64,000 nt of DNA, taken from positions 102,371 to 166,370 of the forward strand of contig NZ_CH672430.1 of NCBI RefSeq assembly GCF_000153025.1, written 5' to 3'. Numbering within the stretch: the first letter of the stretch is position 1; the number at the start of each line of letters is the position of its first letter. A model generated the notes under the pieces. It was not told where the DNA came from and ran no database searches. It saw only the letters and a program-made list of their open reading frames with translations. A program made the position numbers and the translations under genes. This document shows, piece by piece, positions 18,411-27,659 of the stretch. The DNA comes from Marinomonas sp. MED121. GTDB lineage: Bacteria; Pseudomonadota; Gammaproteobacteria; Pseudomonadales; Marinomonadaceae.

Positions 18411-18512
18411 TTTATTCATAAGCCACTTTGTTAGCCATAAGCTACTTTTTAGCCATAAGCACTTTTTATCCATAAGCCACTTTTTACCCATAAGCTACTT
18501 TTTAGCCATAAG
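18411..18512. repeat. About 18-bp tandem repeat at the 3' end of azlD
   Basis: Five to six copies of a unit like CCATAAGCYACTTTTTAR. The first copy (in gene sense) covers the last codons and stop of azlD, and the others trail downstream. The copies differ by small indels and single bases. Confidence 0.88.
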
Positions 18513-18828
18513 CCCTGAGTAGCCAAAGGCACAACATACCTCCTACTACAGGCCAAAAAACGCTACTGCTGTACTTAGCAATAAGGATGGTGACTAAGGC
18601 AGCCACAATTTGTAAAGGGTCTATTTGGTACTCATTAGTGGGTCTGGTAAAGACGATTCCTGGCATACAAAGCGCGGCTAAAATACCCGGCGGCAATAGG
18701 GCCAAAATGGGCTTACTACGCTCAATCAAAGCCGCTGAACTTGCATGTAACTGAATAAAAGAGAGACGGATTAAAAAGGTGCCTAATCCTGCGGCAAAAA
18801 AGAGTAGCCAAAGGCTTAAATTATCCAT
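18502..18828 (-). CDS. azlD: AzlD-family branched-chain amino-acid export subunit
   Basis: A 108-aa protein of about four membrane helices, typical of AzlD, the small partner of AzlC in export of branched-chain amino acids. Residue patterns RLSFIQLHASSAALIERSKP and LLPPGILAALCMPGI fit the family. It overlaps the end of azlC by 8 bp, which couples their translation. The last codons are part of a tandem repeat that continues downstream. Confidence 0.88.
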   Translation of the reverse strand: MDNLSLWLLFFAAGLGTFLIRLSFIQLHASSAALIERSKPILALLPPGILAALCMPGIVFTRPTNEYQIDPLQIVAALVTILIAKYSSSVFWPVVGGMLCLWLLRAYG

Positions 18829-19528
18829 GTTTTCCTACCCTCTTCTGCAATAAATTTGGTAACAGCAAGCCACAGGAAACACCTGCGACCACAGCCGCAA
18901 TAAAGCCTATGTTATAAGGTAAAAGTTGAAAGGTGATGGCACACAGGGCAGAAATACAGGCGACTAAAAACAGCCTTCTATTGGTGATTGTGGTGACTAA
19001 CATGGCAAGAAAAGCCAGTGGAATGGTAAATTCTAACGACCAACTCGCAGGAATACTGGCCCCGAGTGCCACCCCTAAAGCCACCGAGATAAACCAACTT
19101 AAAGCCATAGAAATAGCGACGCCCGCTAGATAGAAAACTCTTTCACCGTTAGATTTAGCTTGTTGCTCTGGCATGGAGCAAAGCCCATAAACCTGATCTG
19201 ACAACATAAAAGTTAAAGGCAGACGATAACGTTTTTTTAATGGGCCTAACAAAGGCGCGAAGCTTGCGCTGTAAATCACAAATCTGAAATTAATGACCAA
19301 TACGGTCAATACAATAATGATAAAGGGCGCATTATCTTGAATCAGAGAATAAGCCGCTAATTGCGCAGAACCTGCAAAAAATAGCACTGTCATTCCCATG
19401 ATCATTTCAGGTGTCATGCCCATGGAAACACCTGTGGCACCGGCAATCAGACCAAAAGGTAATACACCTGAAACTAAAGGGAGCAAGTCCCTTACTCCAA
19501 ACCAAAACGCTTGTTTATGACTAGCCAA
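18821..19528 (-). CDS. azlC: AzlC-family amino-acid exporter subunit
   Basis: A 235-aa inner-membrane protein with the AzlC signature: GVLPFGLIAGATGVSMGMTP, FFAGSAQLAAYSLI and FMLSDQVYGLC. It acts with AzlD as a two-component exporter of branched-chain amino acids. Length is normal and it overlaps azlD by 8 bp. AAGG-type Shine-Dalgarno bases lie before the ATG. No dedicated regulator is adjacent except the truncated LysR gene downstream. Confidence 0.9.
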   Translation of the reverse strand: MASHKQAFWFGVRDLLPLVSGVLPFGLIAGATGVSMGMTPEMIMGMTVLFFAGSAQLAAYSLIQDNAPFIIIVLTVLVINFRFVIYSASFAPLLGPLKKRYRLPLTFMLSDQVYGLCSMPEQQAKSNGERVFYLAGVAISMALSWFISVALGVALGASIPASWSLEFTIPLAFLAMLVTTITNRRLFLVACISALCAITFQLLPYNIGFIAAVVAGVSCGLLLPNLLQKRVGKHG

Positions 19529-19574
19529 TTATAAGTCTCCTTAAGGTTAAAATAGGGAATTGCCATCACCCCAT

Positions 19575-20597
19575 TTAGCACACTAACCTATCTATCCAGT
19601 CATTGGTATTCTGGCCATCAAACATGGCGGATCTGTCTTGCCTGGGTGACATACCAAAGAAATCTTTATAGCACTTTGAAAAGTGTGTCGGGGCAGTAAA
19701 ACCACAGGATAAAGCCACATCCAAAATTGAATGGCTGGTGTTAATGATCTTATCTCGCGCATGCTTCAACCTAAGCTGTAAATAAAACCTTTTTGGTGAG
19801 TTAGCTAAATGCTTTTGAAATAACCTTTCTAACTGTCGCGTGGAAACTCCGCTATGAAAAGCGATTTCTTGCATTTCAAGGGGCTCACTCAAGTTAGACT
19901 CCATCAACTCAATCGCATTGATTAAGCTCTTGCCTAACCCTGAAAACTGTTTTTTAAGCGCGTTTTTCTGGGTAGCATTGCCCGTTCGTGGCTTATCAAC
20001 CACCAGCTGGGCATAAAGTCTTTGCGAGATTACTGGTGTGATTCTGTCGATCAAATCTAGCATCATATCGGCCGTAGCTAGACCTCCTGCACAGGTATAA
20101 ATTCCCTGACTAAAGCTAAAGATATGGGTGTTAAAGCTCAGCCTAGGATATTGCTCTGATAAGTCTTTTAGGTAATTCGCATGACAACTCACAGGTTTAT
20201 TATTTAATAAATCCAAACTGGCCAATCGATGAACACCAGTTTGTAGCGCAACTAACCAAGCTCCTTTTAAGTAATGATGTCGAATAAATGCATCTGGACC
20301 TTGGGACATTTGTTGCTGATGCTGGTTTCCACCTAACACCACAATAAGATCAAAGCCTTCTCCTTGAGCTAGGGATAGGGCTAGGACTGACAGTGGTTTA
20401 ACCGTTTCATCTTGATAAAGAATTTTTGAATGGCTTAGATGAGAGTCATCGAACACAAGTACATAGCTGTATAACTTTTCTGGTAAAAAGTTATTGGCCT
20501 GTTTGAGTGTTTCCAACATCAAAGCCAAGGATAAATGAGAGAATCCCTGCTCCAATAAAAAGCAGAACTTAAAAGATTGACGTTTATTAAAATTCAT
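19575..20597 (-). CDS. GlxA-type AraC regulator lacking the elbow Cys
   Basis: A 340-aa regulator with a DJ-1/PfpI-like domain (about 10-200) and a C-terminal AraC HTH (STRQLERLFQKHLANSPKRF; DVALSCGFTAPTHFSKCYK). It belongs with GbdR/CdhR-type regulators of betaine and carnitine catabolism. Its elbow region reads VALQTGVHRLA, with Thr where relatives carry Cys. The frame opens with TTG at 20606, but ATG 20597 with GGGGG upstream is preferred. It lies next to the GbcB-like gene on the same strand, separated by a MITE. It is the best candidate to activate the island. Confidence 0.85.
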   Translation of the reverse strand: MNFNKRQSFKFCFLLEQGFSHLSLALMLETLKQANNFLPEKLYSYVLVFDDSHLSHSKILYQDETVKPLSVLALSLAQGEGFDLIVVLGGNQHQQQMSQGPDAFIRHHYLKGAWLVALQTGVHRLASLDLLNNKPVSCHANYLKDLSEQYPRLSFNTHIFSFSQGIYTCAGGLATADMMLDLIDRITPVISQRLYAQLVVDKPRTGNATQKNALKKQFSGLGKSLINAIELMESNLSEPLEMQEIAFHSGVSTRQLERLFQKHLANSPKRFYLQLRLKHARDKIINTSHSILDVALSCGFTAPTHFSKCYKDFFGMSPRQDRSAMFDGQNTNDWIDRLVC

Positions 20598-20679
20598 CGA
20601 CGACAACCCCCTATGCTTGATGATCTGGTTTCTTGGTTGAAAAAGAAATGGCTCTCACCTTAACCATTACCAGGGGTCT

Positions 20680-20981
20680 AGGGAGCCTACGAATAAGTCC
20701 TCCCGCCTCAGCGTGTGGATAAAAGTCACTAGATTTATGGCGAGGATCGCAACTTAATAGTGATTCTATTGATAAGGTTCTCAACATAAAGATAAGGCTT
20801 TTAGACCACGCCCTTCGGGCCTTTAAATAATACCTACTCGGCACTTCAGAAAAAGTAAAACCCTGTTGTCACTTCTTGGAAGGTACCGACATTAGGCCAA
20901 AGTAACGCCTTGTGTGATACTTTTTCCCCGTATACCTTAGAAGAACAGACTGAGAAGAGGTGACTTAATCGCAGGCTCCCT
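20680..20981 (+). mobile_element. MITE-like element, copy 2 (302 bp)
   Basis: The shortest and most diverged of three copies. Its ends read AGGGAGCCTACGAATAAGTC and, in complement, AGGGAGCCTGCGATTAAGTC. About 17 bp are missing in the second half relative to the other copies. The right end lies on the stop codon of the GbcB-like gene: the last two bases of TAG are the first two bases of the element read on the minus strand. Confidence 0.85.
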
Positions 20982-22089
20982 AATATTCAATTCTGATATT
21001 GCCAGTCACACTGGTACAGCAAGAGAGCACATAACCTTGTGCGATTTCTTCTTCACTGATACCGCCGTTTTGCAGCATTTCAAACTCGCCCTCTTCCACC
21101 TTGACCCGACAAGCACCACAAATACCCACGCCACAGGCTTTGGCAATATTGACCCCAGCCTCTTGAGCCGCTTGGTTTAAGTTGGTGCCTATTGCCACAT
21201 CCAAGGTTTTATCCGAGTCACTAAAGCTCACTTGTACCCTGTCTTTTGGTTGCTGGTTTTCTATCTCAGCGGCATCCGCATGCTTATGGGCTTGCTCGAC
21301 ATCATCCACAGGTGTCGCGCCAAAGGACTCCTCGTGATAACGAGACATGTCATAACCTGCGGCTTCTAGCATCTGTCTGACCGCCTTCATATAAGGTTCA
21401 GGTCCACAGCAAAAAACCTCTCTTTGCATAAAGTCTGGTGCAATCAAACCCAACATAGCCTTATCTAAATAGCCACGATAACCGCCCCAAGCCTGCCCTA
21501 TTTCTGTGGTTTCACAGATGAGGTGCATCTTAAAATTCTCAATACGTGTGGTCATATACTCAAGCTCCAACGGATAAATAATATCCTTAGGAGAGCGCGC
21601 ACTATGAGCAAACACCATGTCGACTTCTGAGTCCGTATCAAACCACCAGCGAGCCATGGACATCACAGGCGTAATGCCCACACCACCCGACAAAAGCAAG
21701 ACTTTATCTGCAGGGAAATCCATACAATTAAATTGCCCGACGGGCCCATGGACAGCGATTTGATCACCCGATTTGAGATTATCATGTAGCCAGTTCGACA
21801 CCTGGCCACCTTCAACCCGCTTGACTGTGATAGAAAAGCTGTAAGGAATCGAAGGCGAACTTGAAATCGTATATGAACGCATGACTCGCTGCCCTTCTAT
21901 TTCAAGCTCTAGAGTGACAAATTGCCCCGGTTTGAAAAAGAAAAGCACGGGCTCACTCATGCCAAAGGTAAAAGTGGTGACATCATGGGTTTCTGCAATG
22001 ACTTTGACACAACGCACTTCATGACGACCATTACGCCAAGTTTGGGTCATCATGGGATTGATAAAATCAGAGGTATTAAACTGGCTCAT
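20980..22089 (-). CDS. GbcB-type ferredoxin/flavin reductase of a Rieske oxygenase
   Basis: A 369-aa electron-transfer protein: FAD-binding barrel (MRSYTISSSPSIPYSFSI), NAD-binding domain (LLLSGGVGITPVMSMA; FCCGPEPYMKA) and a C-terminal plant-type 2Fe-2S domain (CGVGICGACRVKV, then LSCC). From memory of GbcB of Pseudomonas, the glycine betaine demethylase reductase, the match is close over the whole length, including the YHEESFGATP linker. It should pass NADH electrons to the Rieske protein at 27660. It is last in the DapA-ALDH-FAD oxidase operon. Its stop codon is formed at the edge of the MITE. Confidence 0.93.
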   Translation of the reverse strand: MSQFNTSDFINPMMTQTWRNGRHEVRCVKVIAETHDVTTFTFGMSEPVLFFFKPGQFVTLELEIEGQRVMRSYTISSSPSIPYSFSITVKRVEGGQVSNWLHDNLKSGDQIAVHGPVGQFNCMDFPADKVLLLSGGVGITPVMSMARWWFDTDSEVDMVFAHSARSPKDIIYPLELEYMTTRIENFKMHLICETTEIGQAWGGYRGYLDKAMLGLIAPDFMQREVFCCGPEPYMKAVRQMLEAAGYDMSRYHEESFGATPVDDVEQAHKHADAAEIENQQPKDRVQVSFSDSDKTLDVAIGTNLNQAAQEAGVNIAKACGVGICGACRVKVEEGEFEMLQNGGISEEEIAQGYVLSCCTSVTGNIRIEY

Positions 22090-22149
22090 TGGCCTCTCCT
22101 GACAGCTAACGTGTCTGTCTTTGAATGATTAGTCTTTCAGTTATTCTGG

Positions 22150-23496
22150 TTAAAGTTCGATACCCGCTTGCCATTCTTTCCAGCGCATAGTCACTTTGGC
22201 CCCTAGGGACAAAAATGGCTCTGGTGGCAAAACGGCTGGCGCTTGATGGATCAAGAATTCACTGAGCATATCGGACTTACCTAGCACGGCTTGTTCTGCC
22301 GCCATCATGCCAGATAAGGTTCCCTTGACTGTACCTAGACCATTTTGACAAGCGGCCGACCAGATACGGGTTTCAACCTCACCAAAAGCAGGCATAGAGT
22401 TCCAAGACAAACATAAACGCCCACCCCATCTATGCTCCATTTCGATGCCATTTAGCATAGGAAAGCGGTTAGAAAAAGCCTTATCTTGTAGCTTTTGTGC
22501 TGTGCGTATATTGTTTGAATTCACTTCCATATTTTGATTCAAGGTCGCGTGATTTCGCACCACTACCCTGTGTCCGCTGCCCATAAAGTCAGAACTTCTG
22601 CGCACTGTGGTGCCCATAGGATCAGCGGGTAAAATCCCCCAATCGCCAACACCACCAAGACGAGTCACTTCTTTATCGCTTAACGCCCTTGTCATAGAAG
22701 CATAGGTAAAGACATGCAGTAATTGACGAGGGAAAAAACCAAAAGATTGAATATGACCGTTCACAGCTAAAATGATATTTTTCGCTTTCACTGAGCCTTT
22801 TGGTGTTACCAATTTATGCGGGTTACCCAGATCAATATGAATGACAGGGCTATTCTCATAAAAGCTCACTCTTTCACTTAAGCCTTGGGCAGCTTGGCGA
22901 ATAAAAGCGGCTGGCTGAATCATGACCGCCCCTGGGGTATAAAGCCCTTGGCGATAAAAATCTAACCCGGTCCAATCTTTCATATCCCCAAGACTCATCA
23001 GGCGATACTCTTCTCCAAGCGCTTCAAGATGATGACGATAACTCTCTATATGAGCTTGGCCTTTGGCTGAACCTGCCCCTGTTACTTTGCCACAAGGGTC
23101 AAACACCTTTGAATCCATCTCATATTCTTCTGCCATATCATGGGCAAAACGAATCGCAGCACGGTTTAAACGTATTTGCTGTAAATCATGTTCATGGGCA
23201 CCTGCGTAGGTTTCTGAATTCAAATCATGGGGTAAATCGATCATAAATCCAGAGTTTCTACCTGCTGGACCTTCAGCAAGCTTATTTGCTTCTAGCAAAA
23301 CAATTGACTCGTCACCCACCAACTGGCTTAAGCGTCTTGCAGCCGCAAGTCCGGTAAAGCCGCCCCCTACGATTACCCAATCGGCGTCGATATCTGAGGT
23401 TAACGCTGGATACTCAGGTGCAGCGGGTAAAATACTATTCCATGCGGCAGGTCCTGGGTCTTTCGGCAGCCTTTTCACTTCGATATTTTTAGGCAT
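22150..23496 (-). CDS. FAD-dependent amine oxidase, PuuB/DAO-like
   Basis: A 448-aa flavoprotein of the D-amino-acid-oxidase superfamily. The dinucleotide motif is at residues 41-55 (WVIVGGGFTGLAAARRL), with GPAGRNSGFMIDLPH after it and a C-terminal FAD-contact region (SAACQNGLGTVKGTLSG). It resembles PuuB-like oxidases that act on secondary amines such as gamma-glutamylputrescine, N-methyl amino acids or ring amines. It is between the ALDH gene (71 bp) and the GbcB-like gene (60 bp). It probably oxidises an N-methylated intermediate made by the Rieske enzyme. Confidence 0.88.
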   Translation of the reverse strand: MPKNIEVKRLPKDPGPAAWNSILPAAPEYPALTSDIDADWVIVGGGFTGLAAARRLSQLVGDESIVLLEANKLAEGPAGRNSGFMIDLPHDLNSETYAGAHEHDLQQIRLNRAAIRFAHDMAEEYEMDSKVFDPCGKVTGAGSAKGQAHIESYRHHLEALGEEYRLMSLGDMKDWTGLDFYRQGLYTPGAVMIQPAAFIRQAAQGLSERVSFYENSPVIHIDLGNPHKLVTPKGSVKAKNIILAVNGHIQSFGFFPRQLLHVFTYASMTRALSDKEVTRLGGVGDWGILPADPMGTTVRRSSDFMGSGHRVVVRNHATLNQNMEVNSNNIRTAQKLQDKAFSNRFPMLNGIEMEHRWGGRLCLSWNSMPAFGEVETRIWSAACQNGLGTVKGTLSGMMAAEQAVLGKSDMLSEFLIHQAPAVLPPEPFLSLGAKVTMRWKEWQAGIEL

Positions 23497-23567
23497 AAAT
23501 TACTTCCTGTCTGAACCATATGGCGTGTGTAAACAGCACCCCATATGGACCCAATAGGCGTGGCGAT

Positions 23568-25085
23568 TTAGTCAACGCAAGCGTCAACAGCATCATCACT
23601 CAGATCAACCCAGATGGTTTTTAACTCTGTGTATTGATCATGGGCATGGACAGAATTATCACGACCACCAAAACCTGACTGCTTGTAACCGCCAAAAGGT
23701 GTGGTGATATCCCCTTCACCAAAACAATTCACTGTGACTGTGCCTGCTTTAATCGCTTGTGCAGCACGAAGGGCTTTTTTAGCGTTAGCCGTAAAGACAG
23801 AGGCAGCTAGACCGTAGTCAGTATCATTTGCCACTGCGATAGCTTCATCGTAACTTGCGACTGTGATGACAGATAAAACAGGGCCAAAGATCTCTTCTTG
23901 AGCTAACTTGTCGTGATTATTCACCCCGTCAAAAACGGTCGGCTGAATAAAGATGCCATCCATGGTTTGACCGCCAACAATGGCCTCATAACCTTGCGAA
24001 TTAGCTTCATCCAAATAGCTATTCACTTTGGCAAAATGACCTTTGTCTATCATGGCTCCCAGCTGTTTAGTTGGATCTAATGGATCGCCGGTATTCCAGT
24101 CTCTTGCATGGGCTTTAATACGTTCTAACAATGGCGCTTTCACACCCTCTTGGACAATTAAGCGAGACCCTGCTGAGCAGTTCTCTCCCATATTCCAAAA
24201 AGCAGCGGCACAGACTTGCTCTGCCACTTTATCCAGATCTTCAGCGTCATCTAGCACGATACAAGGGTTTTTACCCCCAAGCTCCAATACGACTTTCTTC
24301 AAGTTAGAGTCGGCTGAATAACGTAAAAAGCGGCGTCCAGTTTGGGTTGAGCCGGTGAAGGTCACCATGTCCACATCTTTATGCAAACCAAGGGGTTCAC
24401 CCACTTCTGCACCTGTCCCTGTGATAACGTTAAGCACACCTTTTGGTAAGCCTGCTTCACTGGCTAATTCTGCTATACGCAAAGCCGTTAATGAGGTTTG
24501 CTCAGCAGGTTTAACTACCATAGAACAACCACTGGCCAACGCTGGCGCTATCTTCCAAGCCAACATTAATAGCGGGAAGTTCCAAGGTAAAACCGCCCCC
24601 ACAACCCCAATAGGTTCACGCACCACCATGGCAATGGCATCTGGGCCTACCGGTGCGGTTTGATCATAAATTTTATCAATTGCTTCTGCGTGCCACGTCA
24701 GCGTATGGATAAACTCTGGAATATCTATGGTTTCACAATCCAGTATCGGCTTACCTGAATCTAGGCTTTCTAGCACAGCTAACTCACGGCTATTGCGCTT
24801 GATCAACTTACTCAGTTCAATCAATACCTGTTTACGATCACTTGGATGCATCTTGCTCCAACGGCCGTCTTCAAAAGACTCACGTGCCTTACTTACTGCA
24901 AAGTCCACATCCTGAGCATTACAAGCTGCAACCTGTGCCAGTGTTTCTCCATTAGCTGGATTAATTGTCGCAAAAGTATTGCCTGATAAAGCAGGGCGAA
25001 AGCCCCCATCAACAAAACTCATGGCGGCAGGGTTAAGCTCGGCGGCAATTGCTTGGTACTCTTCTAATGTTAATAAATCTGACAT
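23568..25085 (-). CDS. NAD-dependent aldehyde dehydrogenase, PuuC-like
   Basis: A 505-aa aldehyde dehydrogenase. Catalytic residues are clear: the Glu of VLELGGKNP and the Cys of NMGENCSAGSR; the NAD-site motif is FTGSTQTGRRF and the Asn of VLPWNFPL is present. Overall it is close to gamma-glutamyl-gamma-aminobutyraldehyde dehydrogenase (PuuC), with the typical FGGYKQSGFGGRD end. The DapA-like gene ends 2 bp upstream, so they share a message. In this operon it likely oxidises a semialdehyde from amine or ring oxidation. Confidence 0.93.
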   Translation of the reverse strand: MSDLLTLEEYQAIAAELNPAAMSFVDGGFRPALSGNTFATINPANGETLAQVAACNAQDVDFAVSKARESFEDGRWSKMHPSDRKQVLIELSKLIKRNSRELAVLESLDSGKPILDCETIDIPEFIHTLTWHAEAIDKIYDQTAPVGPDAIAMVVREPIGVVGAVLPWNFPLLMLAWKIAPALASGCSMVVKPAEQTSLTALRIAELASEAGLPKGVLNVITGTGAEVGEPLGLHKDVDMVTFTGSTQTGRRFLRYSADSNLKKVVLELGGKNPCIVLDDAEDLDKVAEQVCAAAFWNMGENCSAGSRLIVQEGVKAPLLERIKAHARDWNTGDPLDPTKQLGAMIDKGHFAKVNSYLDEANSQGYEAIVGGQTMDGIFIQPTVFDGVNNHDKLAQEEIFGPVLSVITVASYDEAIAVANDTDYGLAASVFTANAKKALRAAQAIKAGTVTVNCFGEGDITTPFGGYKQSGFGGRDNSVHAHDQYTELKTIWVDLSDDAVDACVD

Positions 25086-25087
25086 GC

Positions 25088-26101
25088 TTACTCTCCTGCT
25101 TCTGTGCTGGCTGTTTCTGTCTTCGCTGAGGATGTGTTGGCCTTGTTGATATTGGCTTTGATGGTCTCAACAAATGCGCCAGCTTCAGATGACGAAGGGG
25201 TTTCTGCCACGATACTCGCTATGGTCGTTTTCAAGGTTTTTACCACTTGTGCCATCGCTTGTTTATCGCTTTTATTAAGGCCACAAAGTGGTTTACGTAC
25301 TTCACCAGATACACGACCATCCAAGGTCACGCCGTATTTCACGCTCTGGATAAACTTACCGCCCTGCTCTAGTACACGCATAAGTGGCATCATGGCAGAC
25401 ATAATGCGACGGCCTTTGTTAAAGTCATTCTCGATGACACAGGCTTGATAAAGGGCGATATGCTCTTTAGGTAAGAAATTAGACCCAGCGCAAACCCAGC
25501 TTTTAGCCCCCCAAGCAAAGAACTCTAAGGCTTGGTCATCCATACCGCAGGCCACTTGGATATGAGGATAATCACGGGCTAATAGATGTAAGCGATTGAT
25601 ATCACCAGAACTTTCCTTGATACCGCAGAAGTTATTAGAGCGTCCAACACGGTCAAGAAACTCTTCTTCCATGTTGACACCCATACGATCTGGGTAGTTA
25701 TAAAGCATGATAGGCAAGTCTGCGGCACGATCCACAGCCAATGCATGTAACGCCAACTCTCTTTGAGTCGGTAGAGAATAAGGCGGCGTTGCCACCAAAA
25801 TCACATCCGCTTCATGCTTAGCCGCATCTTCGGCTAATTTAATTGACGCATTTGGGTTAACTGAACCCGTACCAAAAATAATCTGTAATTTATCACCACA
25901 AATCTGACGAGCTATTTTTAGCAGTTCGACCCTTTCTTCGTGACTTTCAACATAATACTCACCGGTTGTGCCACCTATCATCAGCCCATGAACACCTGAC
26001 TCTAGTAAATACTGAACGTGAGCAGAATAAGCCTCATAGTCGATGGAATAATCGTCCTTAAAAGGCGTGATTACTGGGGTATAGATGCCTTCAAAATGCA
26101 T
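25088..26101 (-). CDS. DapA-family lyase/synthase
   Basis: A 337-aa class I aldolase-fold protein of the dihydrodipicolinate synthase family. The Thr-Thr motif is in IGGTTGEYYVES, the Tyr in MLYNYPDR, and the Schiff-base Lys in CGIKESSGD. A disordered tail of about 35 residues rich in Ser, Ala and Glu extends the usual 295-300 aa. The catabolic context rules out a simple lysine-biosynthesis role. Relatives deaminate, dehydrate or cleave keto acids. It is first in the operon, with AAGGTG before its ATG. Confidence 0.88.
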   Translation of the reverse strand: MHFEGIYTPVITPFKDDYSIDYEAYSAHVQYLLESGVHGLMIGGTTGEYYVESHEERVELLKIARQICGDKLQIIFGTGSVNPNASIKLAEDAAKHEADVILVATPPYSLPTQRELALHALAVDRAADLPIMLYNYPDRMGVNMEEEFLDRVGRSNNFCGIKESSGDINRLHLLARDYPHIQVACGMDDQALEFFAWGAKSWVCAGSNFLPKEHIALYQACVIENDFNKGRRIMSAMMPLMRVLEQGGKFIQSVKYGVTLDGRVSGEVRKPLCGLNKSDKQAMAQVVKTLKTTIASIVAETPSSSEAGAFVETIKANINKANTSSAKTETASTEAGE

Positions 26102-26285
26102 TTAACTCACCTTAATTATCATTGTTATCCAGGGTTGTTTTACAGGGGTGAGCACGCATAACGTTTATCATCCAACCTTATAAAACGGCTTGATAAAATG
26201 TTAACGAGGGAGGAGATAAGCACACAATCAACCTTTTATTCACGCAAAGAATAACGCCAAGTTATGGTGCATAAAAAAGACAGGC

Positions 26286-26312
26286 ATAAAAAAACCCGCT
26301 TGAAGCGGGTTC
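26286..26312 (-). terminator. Rho-independent terminator for the LysR gene
   Basis: On the minus strand, AACCCGCTT pairs with AAGCGGGTT and is followed by seven T. It lies about 75 bp after the LysR stop at 26386 and also insulates the DapA operon promoter from upstream reading. Confidence 0.92.
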
Positions 26313-26348
26313 ATTTTCAGATAAAACAGGGCTCACTTAAGCGCTAAC

Positions 26349-26400
26349 CTACTTGCCCTACTCTATTTGTCTTACTCTGTTTGTCCTACTCTGCTTGTCC
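26349..26400. repeat. 14-bp tandem repeat at the 3' end of a LysR gene
   Basis: Three full units of TACTCTGYTTGTCC plus a partial fourth. In gene sense the first unit encodes the last residues (GQAE) and stop of the LysR protein. The remaining units follow the stop. Confidence 0.88.
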
Positions 26401-27369
26401 AATATAAGTGCGCTCTTCTTGTATTCGTTCTAAGAACCAAAGTTTGAAGGTTTGCAGGGCTTCATTATCCTGTTTACTTTCGGCATAACTTAAATAGTGG
26501 CGCTTTTCCTTATAGGTAGTTTCAGGTTCGCCCACTCGCACTAACTTACCTTGCTCTATCATAGGCGCAACGAGGTGATGCCAACCCAAACTAATGCCTT
26601 GATGATTAAGGGCCATCTGCATCAGCATATTGTAATCGTTGGCATTAAACACATGGGAACCCACCTCAGAACCTAGATTAAAGTTAATCCCTTGGCTATT
26701 TAACCAAACACTCCAATCCACATGCTCTGCTATTTGCGAACGTCCATAAGGGCTTAGATTTAATAAGGTCGTGCTTTGCAACCCTTCAAGACTGGCCACA
26801 TTGGGATTGTCTTTTAAAAATTCAGGTGAGCACACAGGGTAGATCTGGTCATAAAACAAAGGAATAGAATGATAACCTTCTCGTGAATCACTCACCTTAT
26901 TAATAAACACATCAGGGTGAACACCGGGCTCCATGTGTAAAAAGTTATTGGTGGTAACGATATTCACATCGATATCAGGGTTATCTGAAAAGAAACTCGG
27001 TAAACGGTTTGATAGCCAATAAGCCGAAAAAGCAGGCGAGCAACAGATAGTCAGCTCTTGTTTGCGCTTATCACTGTCTTGAATACGTTGCGCCGCTTGG
27101 GCAATATTTACAAAGGATAAATAGGCGGCATCATAAAAGATCACCCCAGCTTCAGTAAGCTCAACCGCCCTGCCCGTACGTTTAAATAAAGCTACCCCGA
27201 GTGACGCTTCTAATTCACGAATCTGACGACTAATTGCCGCTTGTGTCACACATAAGGCTTCTGCTGCGCGGGTGAAATTTAAGTACTTAGCCGCCGCAAC
27301 AAATGACTTCACCGCGCGCAACGAAGGCATCTTCACTAGTATTTGATCAGGTTCTACATGCTTAACCAT
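26386..27369 (-). CDS. LysR-family regulator (GcvA-like) of the catabolic island
   Basis: A 327-aa LysR protein: HTH LNFTRAAEALCVTQAAISRQ (residues about 30-50) and a GcvA-like effector domain with YGRSQIAEHVDWSVWL. It is divergent from the Rieske gene (290 bp apart) and lies beside the DapA operon, so it is well placed to control both. A strong terminator follows. The last four codons are part of a tandem repeat. The ligand is unknown but should be a pathway substrate or intermediate. Confidence 0.9.
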   Translation of the reverse strand: MVKHVEPDQILVKMPSLRAVKSFVAAAKYLNFTRAAEALCVTQAAISRQIRELEASLGVALFKRTGRAVELTEAGVIFYDAAYLSFVNIAQAAQRIQDSDKRKQELTICCSPAFSAYWLSNRLPSFFSDNPDIDVNIVTTNNFLHMEPGVHPDVFINKVSDSREGYHSIPLFYDQIYPVCSPEFLKDNPNVASLEGLQSTTLLNLSPYGRSQIAEHVDWSVWLNSQGINFNLGSEVGSHVFNANDYNMLMQMALNHQGISLGWHHLVAPMIEQGKLVRVGEPETTYKEKRHYLSYAESKQDNEALQTFKLWFLERIQEERTYIGQAE

Positions 27370-27659
27370 AACGTCTCGTATTCAATTCACTAAATAAAAA
27401 GTTGCTTTACCCTTATGGGTACCGCCCATACACTGAAATTCAAGTTAGGGAAGTTAGATGATAACTCAGTTATACCCTTTCAAGTTGGCTAAGGCTACTG
27501 GCAAAAACACTAGTAATCAAAGCGCTACTGGCGACAAAAAGCCAACTAGGTTAATTAAAACACTGACAATCTTTACCACATACAGGGTCAAACCATCTGA
27601 CCAATACCAGTAAAACAAAAATAGCTAGGACATCAGTCTAGCCAAATGGGAGCAATAGA

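Noticed and set aside
18411..18512. Repeat array considered as CRISPR
   Set aside because: Units of about 18 bp are contiguous with no spacers and no cas genes are present; it is a simple tandem repeat.
20611..20844. Open frame inside MITE copy 2
   Set aside because: It is not kept in the other two copies and has no transposase motif; it is a chance frame in the element.
23568..26101. Lysine biosynthesis role for the DapA homologue
   Set aside because: It is in an operon with an aldehyde dehydrogenase and amine oxidase and has an extra tail; no other dap gene is near.
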